Under the pieces are notes generated by a model. The model worked only from the letters and a program-made list of their open reading frames with translations, was not told the DNA's origin and searched no databases. Source: Streptomyces sennicomposti (GTDB lineage: Bacteria; Actinomycetota; Actinomycetes; Streptomycetales; Streptomycetaceae). Taken from it: DNA of 55,808 nt. Shown piece after piece: positions 1-7,968 of this stretch. Both the position numbers and the translations under genes were made by a program. Each line of letters begins with the position of its first letter. Position 1 is the stretch's first letter. The stretch lies in assembly GCF_019890635.1 (NCBI RefSeq), contig NZ_JAIOAB010000047.1:1-55808 (forward strand). The letters run 5' to 3'.

Positions 1-1542
1 CAGGACGGAGCGGACCCGGTCCACGAAGTGCTGGACGGCGTGCACATCGGCCTGGGTCAGCACGGAGGGCACCGGCAGCAGCGCGATCCACGCCTTGCGG
101 GTCACCTGCACCCAGCGCGGTTCGCCGCCCTCCCGGGGCACGGTGAGATTGCGGACGGAGACCGGCGGCATGTGGTGCCACCACTGCCGGGGGGCGAGCA
201 CGTGCTGCAGCCGGTGGGCGACCTCGGCCATGTCGCGCTTGCCGTGCGCGGCGCGCAGCGCGGCGTGCACATCGGTCAGGCCGATCTCCCGGGGCGGGCG
301 CGGCACGGACTGCGGCGCCGGGTCGCCGTCCCCCGCGCCCGTCTCGCGCCCCACGGCCTGGTCCCAGGCGCCCTCGCAGATCTGGAGGATCTGCCGGGGC
401 ACCCCGTCGGACTGGAGGACGATCTCCCGGAGCGCGGGTTCGGCGAACGGCGCGCTGTCCGCGCCGGCCGGCGGCGGGTCCGCGCGGTGGACGTGCTCGG
501 CGATCAGCCGGTCGGTCTCGGCGGCGCCCCAGCTGTCCAGCCACAGCGGCAGCACCCGCTCGTGCAGCGACAGCGGCAGCCGGCCCCACAGCTCGGGCCG
601 GGCGCAGAACAGCAGCAGGCCGCCCTGGTTCACATAGCGTTCCACCAGCATCTCGAACGCGTTGATGAACACGGCCCGGTCCTGCTCGGGCCACTCCGTG
701 GTCTTGTCCAGCTCGTCCAGGACCAGCGCGTAGGGCCGGCCGCTCTTGCCGTAGACGAGGCTGAAGACGGCGAGCGCGTCGAAGACCTGCTGGATGCTGC
801 TGATCGGCTCGCGGATGCCGCGTTCCTGGAGGTAGGCGACGGGTTCGCCGCCGGACAGCCAGTTCCACACGTCGTTCTCGAAGGGCCTGTTGAACAGCTG
901 GGCGAGGGCGACGGCGAAGGTGCGGTGCGCGGTGACGCCCCGTAAGTGGCGGCGCAGCCGGTGCTGGATGCGCTCCTCGTCCAGGTTGAAGGCCTGGACG
1001 ATCTTCTGCGGGTCGAGGCGGCGCGCCCGCAGCCCGTCCAGGAAGGCGGGGCGGTCGGCGCCGAACCGGTCGGTGTCGTCCTCGCTCAGGATCTCGGCGG
1101 TGACGTCGGCGTAGAAGTCGGTGATGGCCTGTTTGAAGTCCACGAAGGCGTCGAAGTCGTCGCGGGGGCTGGTCAGGCGCTCCTGGTAGACGGTCCGCAT
1201 GTCGATGGAGGGCTGGCTGATCACCCACAGGGGCAGCGGCGGCACGTGCTTCCTCAGCAGCCGGGTGGCCTCGCGCGCCAGATGGCTCTTGCCGAGGCCG
1301 AACTCGCCGACCAGCGCGATGGCGCGCCCACGGGTCTCCGGCTCCCCCTGGTGCCGCAGGTAGGCCTCGATGTGCTCGGTGAGCCAGGCGCTGGTGCGCC
1401 CCGGGATGTGGACGCCGGCGCCGGCCGGTCCGGTCCCGATGGGGATGCTGTCGTCGAAGGCCTCCAGCTGCGCGACGGTGCTCTCGCGGAAGGGGTTCTT
1501 GCCGGGCAGGCCCTCGTGGGGGCGGATCGGTGGCGAGGTCAT
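1..1542 (-). CDS. P-loop NTPase (AAA/STAND-like), partial, runs off left edge
   Basis: The reading frame starts at ATG 1542 and is still open at base 1, so at least 514 residues are present and the C-terminus is missing. A Walker A motif GEFGLGKS lies at about residues 79-86. A Walker B-like ALVLDELDK lies near residue 270, followed by sensor-like text (GGLLLFCARPELW). This suggests an ORC/STAND-type ATPase that binds a partner or substrate, but I do not recognise the family. The start overlaps the stop of the upstream NTPase gene (ATGA, 1539-1542), so the two are translationally coupled and probably act together. Codon 200 (bases 943-945) is TTA, read by the bldA tRNA in Streptomyces, so expression may be tied to development. 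The ATPase call is firm; the role is unknown. Confidence 0.82.
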   Translation of the reverse strand, partial: MTSPPIRPHEGLPGKNPFRESTVAQLEAFDDSIPIGTGPAGAGVHIPGRTSAWLTEHIEAYLRHQGEPETRGRAIALVGEFGLGKSHLAREATRLLRKHVPPLPLWVISQPSIDMRTVYQERLTSPRDDFDAFVDFKQAITDFYADVTAEILSEDDTDRFGADRPAFLDGLRARRLDPQKIVQAFNLDEERIQHRLRRHLRGVTAHRTFAVALAQLFNRPFENDVWNWLSGGEPVAYLQERGIREPISSIQQVFDALAVFSLVYGKSGRPYALVLDELDKTTEWPEQDRAVFINAFEMLVERYVNQGGLLLFCARPELWGRLPLSLHERVLPLWLDSWGAAETDRLIAEHVHRADPPPAGADSAPFAEPALREIVLQSDGVPRQILQICEGAWDQAVGRETGAGDGDPAPQSVPRPPREIGLTDVHAALRAAHGKRDMAEVAHRLQHVLAPRQWWHHMPPVSVRNLTVPREGGEPRWVQVTRKAWIALLPVPSVLTQADVHAVQHFVDRVRSVL

Positions 1543-2675
1543 CGCGTCTCCTGTCCATGGCGGGTGGCGCCCGGCTCGCGCAGGAAGGCCTCCGGTTTCG
1601 GCCGGTGCGCCTCGAACCAGTCGGCGACATGGCTCTTGCGCAACTGGCCCTCGTCGTTCAGCACCGCCTCCTGGGAGACCCGGCGCAGGCAGTCCTGGAG
1701 CCTGGAGATGCTGAGGAGCGCCCAGGTCTCGGGCTGGTAGTCGAGCACGTCGTCATGGATGACGATCTTCGGGGCGGGTATGTCGCGGACCTCCATCCAG
1801 TGCCGCAGGTACTTGCCCCAGTCCTGCGGTCTCAGGGCGGAGGTCTGCAGATGGGTGATGCCCTTGCGCTCCTTCTCGGTGAAGAAGGTGTCGATGTCGC
1901 GTCCGGCGTCCGTACGCTTCGTCTCCACGAAGAACACCACCCCGCGTGTGGACCGGTCGTAGCAGAAGCGCAGGAACCGCCGGGCGATGTCGGCGTCCTG
2001 CCAGTCGATGTGCGGCACGATCACCACGAGGGCGCGGCCGCACGCCTCCAGCGTGGTCGTGAGCCGGCGCCAGGCGAGGTACGGGTCCGGCTGCTCGGGC
2101 CGGTCCTCGCGGTGCCAGGCGGCGGCGAACTCCTCGTCCGCGCACAGCTTCTCCACGATGAGGCGGGCGATGCGGTGGACCGTCATGTCGTACTGCGGCA
2201 CGAAGGGCTTGGCGCCCGGCGGCGAGCCGAGGCCCCGGCCCTCGTTGGCGTTGCCGTCGATCCGCACGACGTGCGCCGTCCGCGCGGGCCGGCGCCGGCT
2301 CCACGGGCGCTCCTGCCGGACGGGCCCGGCGGCGTCCGCCGGCGGCTCCGGGTCGTCGCCGGCCGGCTGTGCGAAGCCGTCGAGCAGCTGGACGAGTTCG
2401 TGGACGCAGCGGTGCAGCAGGCTGCTCTTGCCGGTGCCGGGCAGGCCGCTGACCACGACCAGGTGGCCGTGGCCGTCCTCACCCGGTCGTATGCCGCGGG
2501 CCATGGCCCCCACCTCGGTGCGGAAGGTGAGCAGGGCGTTGGGCAGGTGGTCGATGTCGACCCAGAGGTCCTCGTGCCCGGTGATGTGCCAGGGCGCCAG
2601 CGGCTCGTAGGTGGGCCAGGGGGCGTGGCCGTCTTCGGGCGGCGTGCCGAAGAGGCTGCAGTTGGCGTTGGGCAT
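1539..2675 (-). CDS. P-loop NTPase, first gene of coupled NTPase pair
   Basis: This 378-residue protein carries a Walker A motif GLPGTGKS at residues 77-84 and a hydrophobic Walker B-like strand (ALVVIVPHID) in the middle, followed by a second strand GVVFFVETKRTD. It looks like a soluble ATPase without membrane segments or signal peptide. The ATG at 2675 is preceded by GGGGGAACG, a plausible ribosome binding site. Its TGA stop overlaps the ATG of the next NTPase by four bases, so the two proteins are probably made in fixed ratio. Two unrelated-looking ATPases in one unit suggest a multi-protein machine whose other parts may lie beyond the left edge. I do not recognise the family. Confidence 0.82.
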   Translation of the reverse strand: MPNANCSLFGTPPEDGHAPWPTYEPLAPWHITGHEDLWVDIDHLPNALLTFRTEVGAMARGIRPGEDGHGHLVVVSGLPGTGKSSLLHRCVHELVQLLDGFAQPAGDDPEPPADAAGPVRQERPWSRRRPARTAHVVRIDGNANEGRGLGSPPGAKPFVPQYDMTVHRIARLIVEKLCADEEFAAAWHREDRPEQPDPYLAWRRLTTTLEACGRALVVIVPHIDWQDADIARRFLRFCYDRSTRGVVFFVETKRTDAGRDIDTFFTEKERKGITHLQTSALRPQDWGKYLRHWMEVRDIPAPKIVIHDDVLDYQPETWALLSISRLQDCLRRVSQEAVLNDEGQLRKSHVADWFEAHRPKPEAFLREPGATRHGQETR

Positions 2676-2999
2676 GCGCGTTCCCCCGTGTGCGTGCTTC
2701 GGGCCGTGCCGGGGCGTGGGCCGCCCGATGGTGTCCTCGGTGCGCCGTGCGGTGCGCGCGCCGGCCGGCCGGGGCTCCGGGCCGGGGCGGCGCGTGGCCC
2801 GCGTGCGTCTCCTGCTCGCGCGGGCGTACGCCGCCCGCGGTGCTGGGTGGCTGTGTCACGAGTCTCCCCTGCCGGTCGAACCTCCGTGCGGAATACGAGC
2901 GTCGGTGCGTCAGCTGTCGGCGGCGCCCGCCGGATCCGGTCCGCGGTCCGCCCGGGGATCCCCCTCCCCATGGCGATCCCCGCTCCCGTGACCGGGTAC
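2676..2999. other. Spacer upstream of the NTPase pair
   Basis: These 324 bases separate the antiporter stop from the NTPase start and should hold the NTPase promoter. A GTG at about 2862 (minus strand) with GGGGAGA in front opens a frame of about 125 codons that runs into the NTPase gene, but it is rich in Arg, His, Ala and Pro like a shadow frame, so I did not call it. No clear terminator or operator is seen. Confidence 0.4.
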
Positions 3000-4322
3000 T
3001 CATCCCGCCCGGATCCGGCTGCGGTCCTTGGCACGCCGCCGGGGCCGCAGGGCGCGGTGCGGGGGCTGCGGGACGGCGGGGTCCGCGGGGCGGTCGGGGG
3101 TGCGCCGGGCGGTCGTCCAGGAGCGGACGGCCGTCCACCGCCGGGTGTCGGCGCGGGCCCAGCGGAAGCCGTAGTGCAGGAGGTTGACCGTGAGGACGGC
3201 CGGTCCGACGACGCCGACCGTCCCCGGGAACGACGGTTCCAGGGAGAGCGCCAGCAGGATGGCGGTGATGCCGTTCTGCTGGCCGAGACCGAGGTGGGCG
3301 CGGTCGGCGCGGCTGAGCCGGGGCCGCACCAGCAGGCGTCCGATGAGCAGGGTGACCAGGAACTGCGCGGCGAACGCGGCGGCGCCGAGCACCAGGCCCT
3401 GGTAGAGGGAGACGCCACCGGAGAGCAGGAAGCCCAGGGCGGCCGAGGCCAGCAGGAAGGCGAGGGCGACCGCGCCCTCCAGGACGCCGGCGAACCGGCC
3501 CAGGCGTACGGCGAGGCCGGCCAGCGCCACCGCCAGGACGAGGGTGGTGTGCGCGGCCACCGCCAGGAGCACCACGACGACGACCAGCGCCGCGACGTCC
3601 AGGAACAGCGGGCGGCCGGTCGCGGGCCGGGGCTCGCCCGCGGCGACGGGCGGCGGGGCCGTCCGGTCCGCGTCCTCGCCCGCGCGCCCGGTGCGAGGCC
3701 AGAACAGGTATGCCAGCCGGATCAGCCACCACACGGCCAGCGTGAGCGCGAACAGCGCGATGTTGGACAGCAGGCTGCCGAGGACGTCCGCGGAGTCGGA
3801 CACCACCGAGCCGGTGGCCGGACCGGAGTCGCCCAGGCGCAGGGCGAGCGCGGAGAAGTACACGGTGAGCAGGACCGTCATCGGGTCGTCGAAGGACGCC
3901 CAGATGGACAGGATGGCCTTGGCGCGCGGGGTGACCCGCGGATCGTCCTGCATGGCGGCGACGGACAGCGGGTCGATCTGCGCCACGGCGATCCCGAGGA
4001 CCAGGTACTCGGGCCTGCGGAAGGCGAGGACCATGACCGCCGCGATGAGCGCGGCCTTGAGGATCACGCCGAAGGTCACGGCGACCAGCACGACCCGTAA
4101 GGACTTTTTGACCTCGGCCAGTTCGATGTCGTGCGTGCTGCCGTACAGGCCGATGCCCAGCAGCAGCGTGGCGGCGAAGCCGTAGCCGGGGGTGCCGAGG
4201 AAGGAGCGGGACGGCCGGAGCGCCCCCGCGACGAGTCCGGCGCCGACGGCGGCGCAGACGGCGAGGACGAGGTACGGCACGGCGAGCCGGCGTGTGTGTC
4301 CGCGCAGCAGGTTCACTCCCAA
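3000..4322 (-). CDS. Cation/proton antiporter (CPA family) with a TTA codon
   Basis: This is a multi-pass membrane protein of about 440 residues with roughly ten or more hydrophobic segments up to about residue 390 and a basic, proline-rich cytoplasmic tail. Segments such as GIAVAQIDPLSVAAMQDD and SIWASFDDPMTVLLT, with paired acidic residues in a membrane helix, match sodium/proton exchangers of the CPA superfamily. It would exchange sodium or potassium for protons at the cytoplasmic membrane. The TTG at 4322 has GGAG nine bases upstream; GTG at 4316 is an alternative start. A TTA codon lies at 4098-4100 (in the stretch VKKSLRVV), so full translation may need the bldA tRNA. It is separated from the NTPase pair by 324 bases and need not be co-transcribed. 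Confidence 0.85.
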   Translation of the reverse strand: MGVNLLRGHTRRLAVPYLVLAVCAAVGAGLVAGALRPSRSFLGTPGYGFAATLLLGIGLYGSTHDIELAEVKKSLRVVLVAVTFGVILKAALIAAVMVLAFRRPEYLVLGIAVAQIDPLSVAAMQDDPRVTPRAKAILSIWASFDDPMTVLLTVYFSALALRLGDSGPATGSVVSDSADVLGSLLSNIALFALTLAVWWLIRLAYLFWPRTGRAGEDADRTAPPPVAAGEPRPATGRPLFLDVAALVVVVVLLAVAAHTTLVLAVALAGLAVRLGRFAGVLEGAVALAFLLASAALGFLLSGGVSLYQGLVLGAAAFAAQFLVTLLIGRLLVRPRLSRADRAHLGLGQQNGITAILLALSLEPSFPGTVGVVGPAVLTVNLLHYGFRWARADTRRWTAVRSWTTARRTPDRPADPAVPQPPHRALRPRRRAKDRSRIRAG

Positions 4323-4659
4323 GGCCCGCGCTCCGTTCGGCCTCGTGCCAGGTCCGGTCGCGCGGCCGGGGGACGGTCGCCGTGGGGACCGTCGGCGCGG
4401 CGGCGCGAGGGGCCCATCATGCCGTACCCATGGGCCCCGCCCGCCACATACGAGTCAACGCGCACCACAGACTCACCCCCCGGAGTGGCCTTGCCCGACA
4501 AGGCACACCTGGGTCCAGGGTATCGGGGCGGTCACGGCCCGCACAGGGCGCTCGGACTTCCCGGGGCCCTTTCCGGACGACGGCGGGCGACGGCCCGCGC
4601 GCCCCCGGCCGCCGGGAGCCGACCCGGCGGCCGGGGACGAGGGCCGAACACCCTTGCGG
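4323..4659. other. Spacer upstream of the antiporter, with one inverted repeat
   Basis: This 337-base spacer should contain the antiporter promoter. The clearest structure is the inverted repeat GCCTTG-CCCGA-CAAGGC at 4488-4504, a possible operator about 170 bases before the start. No convincing -10/-35 pair or gene was found. Confidence 0.35.
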
Positions 4660-5001
4660 TCAGGCCGGTTTCCCGTCCCGCAGCCAGCTGAGGACGTCGG
4701 GGGTCACCGGGTCGGTGATGTCGGCGAACTCGCCGTGTTTGGTGAGGTACTTGGCGACGTACGGGCACACCGGGACGATCCGCTTGCCCTGGGCGCGCAC
4801 GTCGGCGAGGGCCTGTCCGACCAGCTGTGCGGCCAGGCCGCGGCCGGCGTAGGCGTCGTCGATCTCGGTGTGGTAGAAGACGCGCTGCCCGCCGCGGTCG
4901 CGGAAGGCGGTCAGGCCGGCGCGCTCGCCCTCGACGAGGATCTCGTAGCGGTGCCGGTCGTCCCTGCGCTCGACGGTGGGTTCGGTGGCGGGCTCGGTCA
5001 T
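4660..5001 (-). CDS. Small GNAT-family N-acetyltransferase (YjdJ-like)
   Basis: This 113-residue protein matches the short GNAT-fold acetyltransferases. It has the acetyl-CoA loop region AYAGRGLAAQLVGQALADVRAQG and the conserved stretch PVCPYVAKYLTKH. It is predicted to be cytosolic; the acceptor is unknown. I chose ATG 5001 because AAAGGAAA lies just upstream and longer versions run into the neighbouring pirin remnant in another frame. It follows the pirin tail by 26 bases, and pirin plus a small GNAT is an arrangement I know from other Streptomyces. Its own promoter may be lost, because the upstream pirin gene is truncated by the tnpB element. Confidence 0.88.
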   Translation of the reverse strand: MTEPATEPTVERRDDRHRYEILVEGERAGLTAFRDRGGQRVFYHTEIDDAYAGRGLAAQLVGQALADVRAQGKRIVPVCPYVAKYLTKHGEFADITDPVTPDVLSWLRDGKPA

Positions 5002-5027
5002 CGGATTTCCTTTCGGGGGTGGCGGGT

Positions 5028-5196
5028 TCAGCGCTGCGGGTTGCGGCGCGGCCGGATGACGGCGTGGGGCAGGTCGGGGGCGGGCAGCCGCTCGGCGGGA
5101 CAGCCCTCGACGACGCCGAACCGGTCGGAGGCCTCCTCCCACTCCTGCCGGGCGCGGACGATGTCGTCGTGACTGCGCCCGAGGAAGTTCCACCAC
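5028..5196 (-). pseudogene. 3' remnant of a pirin-family gene, fused to tnpB
   Basis: The last 55 or so codons of this frame (WWNFLGRSHDDIVRARQEWE and what follows, ending PRRNPQR) match the C-terminal part of pirin-family cupin proteins, which typically have a WWNFV.R...EI..AR..W block and then a FG.V.G..G.RLPAP.LP block. The first roughly 240 residues, including the metal-binding cupin core, are absent. I looked for them on the far side of the tnpB element (6566-6632) and found only the end of the TMEM175-like gene. The remnant is in frame with tnpB, so it would be translated only as a tail on the transposase-associated protein. It cannot be functional pirin. Confidence 0.75.
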
Positions 5197-6422
5197 TTGA
5201 CTTCATCCCCTGCCTGAAGGCGCGGGATTCCAGCGGTCGCCCGCTGGGATTCCTGCTTCGCCGACGGCCGCCCCGTCCGGGAGGACTCCCGTTGAGGTCT
5301 CACACCGTCTCCACAGGCAGACGCCGCCAGCCCGGCGGCCAGGATGTTGCGTGCCGCGTTCACGTCGCGGTCATGCACGGCGCCGCAGTCGCACGTCCAC
5401 TCGCGGACGTGCAGCGGCATGTTCATCGCGACCGTGCCGCAGGTCCCGCACAGCTTCGAGCTGGGGAAGAAGCGGTCGATCACGACGAGTTCGCGGCCGT
5501 ACCAGGCGCACTTGTACTCCAGCATGGAGCGCAGCTGCCTCCAGGCCGCATCCGAGATGGCGCGCGCGAGACGGCCGTTTCTCAGCAGGTTGCGGACGGT
5601 GAGGTCCTCGATCACGACCGTTTGGTTCTCACGGACGAGTCGGGTGGACAGCTTGTGCAGGAAGTCGCGGCGCCGGTCGGCGATCCGCGCGTGGATCCTG
5701 GCGACGCGGCGCCGGGCCTTCTCCCGGTTCACCGAGCCCTTCGTCTTCCGCGCCAGTTCACGCTGCGCACGGGCCAGCCGAGCGCGGTCGCGCCCCTCGT
5801 ACTTCGGATTGGTGATCTTCTCGCCCGTGGACAGGGCCACCAGGGAGGTGATCCCGGCGTCGATGCCGACCGCCGCCGTGGTGGCCGGCGCGGGCGTGAC
5901 GGTGTCCTCACACAGCAGGGACACGAACCAGCGGCCCGCCGCATCACAGGACACGGTCACCGTCGTCGGCTCCGCCCCTTCGGGCAGGGGACGCGACCAA
6001 CGGATGTCCAGCGGCTCCGTCATCTTCGCCAGCGTCAGCTTCCCGTCACGCCACTTGAACGCGCTGCGGGTGTACTCGGCCGACGCCCGGGACTTCTTCC
6101 TCGACTTGAAGCGCGGATACTTCGCCCGCTTGGAGAAGAAGCCGGCGAACGCCGTCTGCAGATGGCGCAGCGCCTGCTGGAGCGGGACAGAGGACACCTC
6201 CGTCAGGAAGGCCAGTTCCTCAGTCTTCTTCCACTCGGTCAGAGCGGCGGAGGACTGCACGTAGGAGATGCGGCGCTGCTCGCCGTACCAGGCCCGGGTG
6301 CGCTCCTCCAGTGCCTTGTTGTACACGAGGCGGACGCAGCCGAACGTGCGCGACAGCTCTGCTGCCTGCTCGCCCGTGGGATAACAGCGGTACTTGAACG
6401 CCCGCTTGACCTGCCGCGCCAT
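5028..6422 (-). CDS. tnpB: TnpB (RNA-guided nuclease of IS200/IS605 type), C-terminally extended by pirin tail
   Basis: The protein starts at ATG 6422 (GTGAGGT upstream). It has the N-terminal helix-turn-helix/REC text (KYRCYPTGEQ, VRLVYNKALEERTRAWY) and then a split RuvC nuclease. RuvC-I is GIDAG with Asp188, RuvC-II is VVIEDL with Glu272, and RuvC-III is HDRDVNAARN with Asp351/353. A zinc-ribbon uses Cys325, Cys328, Cys344 and Cys346. All catalytic positions look intact, so the enzyme may be active. TnpB family proteins cut DNA guided by an omega-RNA from the 3' end of the element. The usual protein end is near GIPRLQAG (about residue 405); here the frame runs on through the element end for 58 residues of pirin sequence. 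No tnpA is present, so it resembles tnpB-only IS1341-like units. Confidence 0.92.
   Translation of the reverse strand: MARQVKRAFKYRCYPTGEQAAELSRTFGCVRLVYNKALEERTRAWYGEQRRISYVQSSAALTEWKKTEELAFLTEVSSVPLQQALRHLQTAFAGFFSKRAKYPRFKSRKKSRASAEYTRSAFKWRDGKLTLAKMTEPLDIRWSRPLPEGAEPTTVTVSCDAAGRWFVSLLCEDTVTPAPATTAAVGIDAGITSLVALSTGEKITNPKYEGRDRARLARAQRELARKTKGSVNREKARRRVARIHARIADRRRDFLHKLSTRLVRENQTVVIEDLTVRNLLRNGRLARAISDAAWRQLRSMLEYKCAWYGRELVVIDRFFPSSKLCGTCGTVAMNMPLHVREWTCDCGAVHDRDVNAARNILAAGLAASACGDGVRPQRESSRTGRPSAKQESQRATAGIPRLQAGDEVKWWNFLGRSHDDIVRARQEWEEASDRFGVVEGCPAERLPAPDLPHAVIRPRRNPQR
5197..5340 (-). ncRNA. Predicted omega-RNA (reRNA) region at the tnpB 3' end
   Basis: In the TnpB family the guide RNA is encoded at the right end of the element, overlapping the last codons of tnpB, and its guide is the flanking host DNA. 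By position the scaffold should lie within about 5197-5340, with the terminal hairpin near 5204-5227. The guide would then begin at 5196 and read GTGGTGGAACTTCCTC on the minus strand, which is pirin coding sequence. The 5' limit is a guess. Confidence 0.4.
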
Positions 6423-6565
6423 ACCTCACTTTCTACCGCATTCCGTGTGAGCGGCTGGTGTCGCCCGGTGGCCGCAGACGCCGCATCGCCCTCACGGCGA
6501 CTCGCCCTTCCCGGCCCCGCTACGCGGGAGCTTCGTTTCCTCCCCGGCCTGAAGGCCGGGGTATC
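5197..6565 (-). mobile_element. IS200/IS605-family tnpB-only element (IS1341-like)
   Basis: Both edges carry a related 30-nt sequence in the same orientation, built around CCTGAAGGC with a short hairpin. One is at 5201-5230 (CCCCTGCCTGAAGGC) and the other at 6536-6565, where 6542-6561 forms a hairpin with 9-bp arms, CCCCGGCCT and AGGCCGGGG. The right end, read on the minus strand, finishes in GTCAA at 5197, the complement of TTGAC, a typical IS605-type boundary. The left boundary is approximate because no clear target tetra- or pentanucleotide is seen there. There are no terminal inverted repeats or target duplications, as expected for this single-strand transposing family. Confidence 0.72.
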
Positions 6566-6632
6566 CACGAAGGAGGCTCGATGAGCAGGCACCCGGTGCG
6601 GCCCGGCCGCCGCTCCCCGGTTCGGCGCCGGC

Positions 6633-7283
6633 TCAGCCGTCCCGGCCCTCGGGCAGCCCCTCGCTGGTGACGAAGTAGAAGACGGGCAGGACGACGAAGA
6701 CGCCGATCGCCAGCAGCGGCGCGACGAGCACCCCGAGCAGCCCGGCGACGGCGTAGGCGAGCGCCCCCGCCCAGGAGCGCAGCCGTCCGTGCCGTACGTA
6801 CGTCCGCTCCGCGTCCGGGTGCAGCAGCTCGGGCCGGCGGGCGAGCTGCCGGTAGAAGACCACCCAGCTCAGGCACATCGCCGCGGCGAGGCCGGCGTAC
6901 AGGGCGACGGCGACCCGGGCGTCGGCGTCCATGAGGTCGGCCTGCAACGCGTCCGCGACCACCGCGGTGGGGAAGGAGAGCGCGGCGGTGGTGAGCAGGA
7001 TGAACAGGTTGGCGGCGTGCAGGCCGCGGTCCATGATCCGGATGCGGACGAAGGCCTGGTGGTGGTTGAGCCAGATCACCGCGACATAGCCGAAGGAGGC
7101 CAGATAGCCGAGGTAGGCGGGCCACTGGGCGAGCAGGGCGTGGCCGAGCCCGCCCGGCCGGTGCGGCGGGTCGGTGAGGTTGAGGACCAGCAGCGTGACG
7201 GCGATGGCGAACACGCCGTCGCTGAAGGCCTCGGCGCGGGTGGTCTCGGACCGGGAGAACGTGCGGGGCCGGGTGCGGGACAA
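6633..7283 (-). CDS. TMEM175/DUF1211-like membrane protein
   Basis: This is a protein of about 216 residues with about six hydrophobic segments. The first helix carries RAEAFSDGVFAIAVTLLVLN, the RxxxFSDxxxAIxxT signature of TMEM175-type potassium channels in bacteria. It would sit in the cytoplasmic membrane. I chose TTG 7283 (product MSRTRPRTFSRSETTRAEAF) because CAGGAG lies about five bases upstream and family members begin like this. A longer version from ATG 7400 adds 39 residues that look non-coding. The gene ends about 70 bases from the left edge of the tnpB element. Channel function is inferred from the family only. Confidence 0.85.
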   Translation of the reverse strand: MSRTRPRTFSRSETTRAEAFSDGVFAIAVTLLVLNLTDPPHRPGGLGHALLAQWPAYLGYLASFGYVAVIWLNHHQAFVRIRIMDRGLHAANLFILLTTAALSFPTAVVADALQADLMDADARVAVALYAGLAAAMCLSWVVFYRQLARRPELLHPDAERTYVRHGRLRSWAGALAYAVAGLLGVLVAPLLAIGVFVVLPVFYFVTSEGLPEGRDG

Positions 7284-7419
7284 GCTGGCTCCTGGGAGTT
7301 CGCGGCTCGGGCCACGAGTATCCGCGCCCGTCCCTCCCGGCACAGCCGTCGGCGGGGCGGTGTGCGCCGCGGGGCGGCGAAAAGGGCGCGGACGGAGCAC
7401 ACGCCCGCCGGGCGCCGCC

Positions 7420-7505
7420 CGGCCGCCGCCAGGTCTCAGCCGGGCAGGTCCCGGCCGGGCAGGTCTCAGCCGGGCAGCCGGGCAGGTCTCAGCCGGGCAG
7501 CGCGG
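7420..7505. repeat. Short direct repeats (GGCAGGTCTCAGCCGGGCAG)
   Basis: Three copies of a GGCAGGTCTCAGCCGGGCAG-like unit, one of them degenerate, lie in the spacer before the TMEM175-like gene. The last copy includes the stop codon of the NUDIX gene at 7489. Confidence 0.6.
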
Positions 7506-7968
7506 GGTCGAACCAGGCCGGCTCGTCGGTCATGGCCTGCTTGATCCGGGTCAGGGCGAACTCGTTCAGGGCGGGCAGCGCGTCCACCGCGAACCAGCCC
7601 ACCTCCAGCGACTCGTCGTCGTTGACCCGCGCCTGCCCGCCCACGGCGCGGCAGCGGAAGGTGACGTCCATGAACTGGCAGATGTCGCCGTTGCCGTAGG
7701 TGATCGGCTTCAGCGCCTGGACGAGGACCACCCGCTCGGCGACGCAGCGCACCGCCGTCTCCTCGTACACCTCCCGCACGGCGCAGGCGGCCGGCTGCTC
7801 GCCGGGGTCGGGGATGCCGCCGACGACCGACCACTTGCCGGTGTCGGAGCGGCGGCCGAGCAGCACTCTGCCCTCGTCGTCGAAGACGACGGCGGTGACC
7901 CCGGGCAGCCACAGCAGCTGGCTGCCGGCGGAGGCCCGGAGGGTGCGGATGAAGTCGGGAGTGGCCAT
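7489..7968 (-). CDS. NUDIX hydrolase
   Basis: This 159-residue protein contains a NUDIX box: GGIPDPGEQPAACAVREVYEE fits GX5EX7REUXEEXGU up to its last positions, where the box ends EETAV instead of EETGU. Flanking text includes LLWLPGVTAVVFDDEGRVLLG. It would hydrolyse a nucleoside diphosphate linked to another group; the substrate is unknown. ATG 7968 fits the family and has TAGGGT seven bases upstream with no strong ribosome site, suggesting a leaderless transcript. It is downstream of lnt on the same strand, about 180 bases away. Confidence 0.9.
   Translation of the reverse strand: MATPDFIRTLRASAGSQLLWLPGVTAVVFDDEGRVLLGRRSDTGKWSVVGGIPDPGEQPAACAVREVYEETAVRCVAERVVLVQALKPITYGNGDICQFMDVTFRCRAVGGQARVNDDESLEVGWFAVDALPALNEFALTRIKQAMTDEPAWFDPALPG

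Noticed and set aside
1530..4100. Long plus-strand open frame opposite the NTPase and antiporter genes
   Set aside because: It is antisense to two genes with clear motifs and its composition (Gly/Arg/Ala/Val/Gln/Asp) is that of a GC-rich shadow frame.
7284..7400. Longer start for the TMEM175-like gene at 7400
   Set aside because: The extra 39 residues are Pro/Arg-rich and unlike the family N-terminus; CAGGAG points to TTG 7283.
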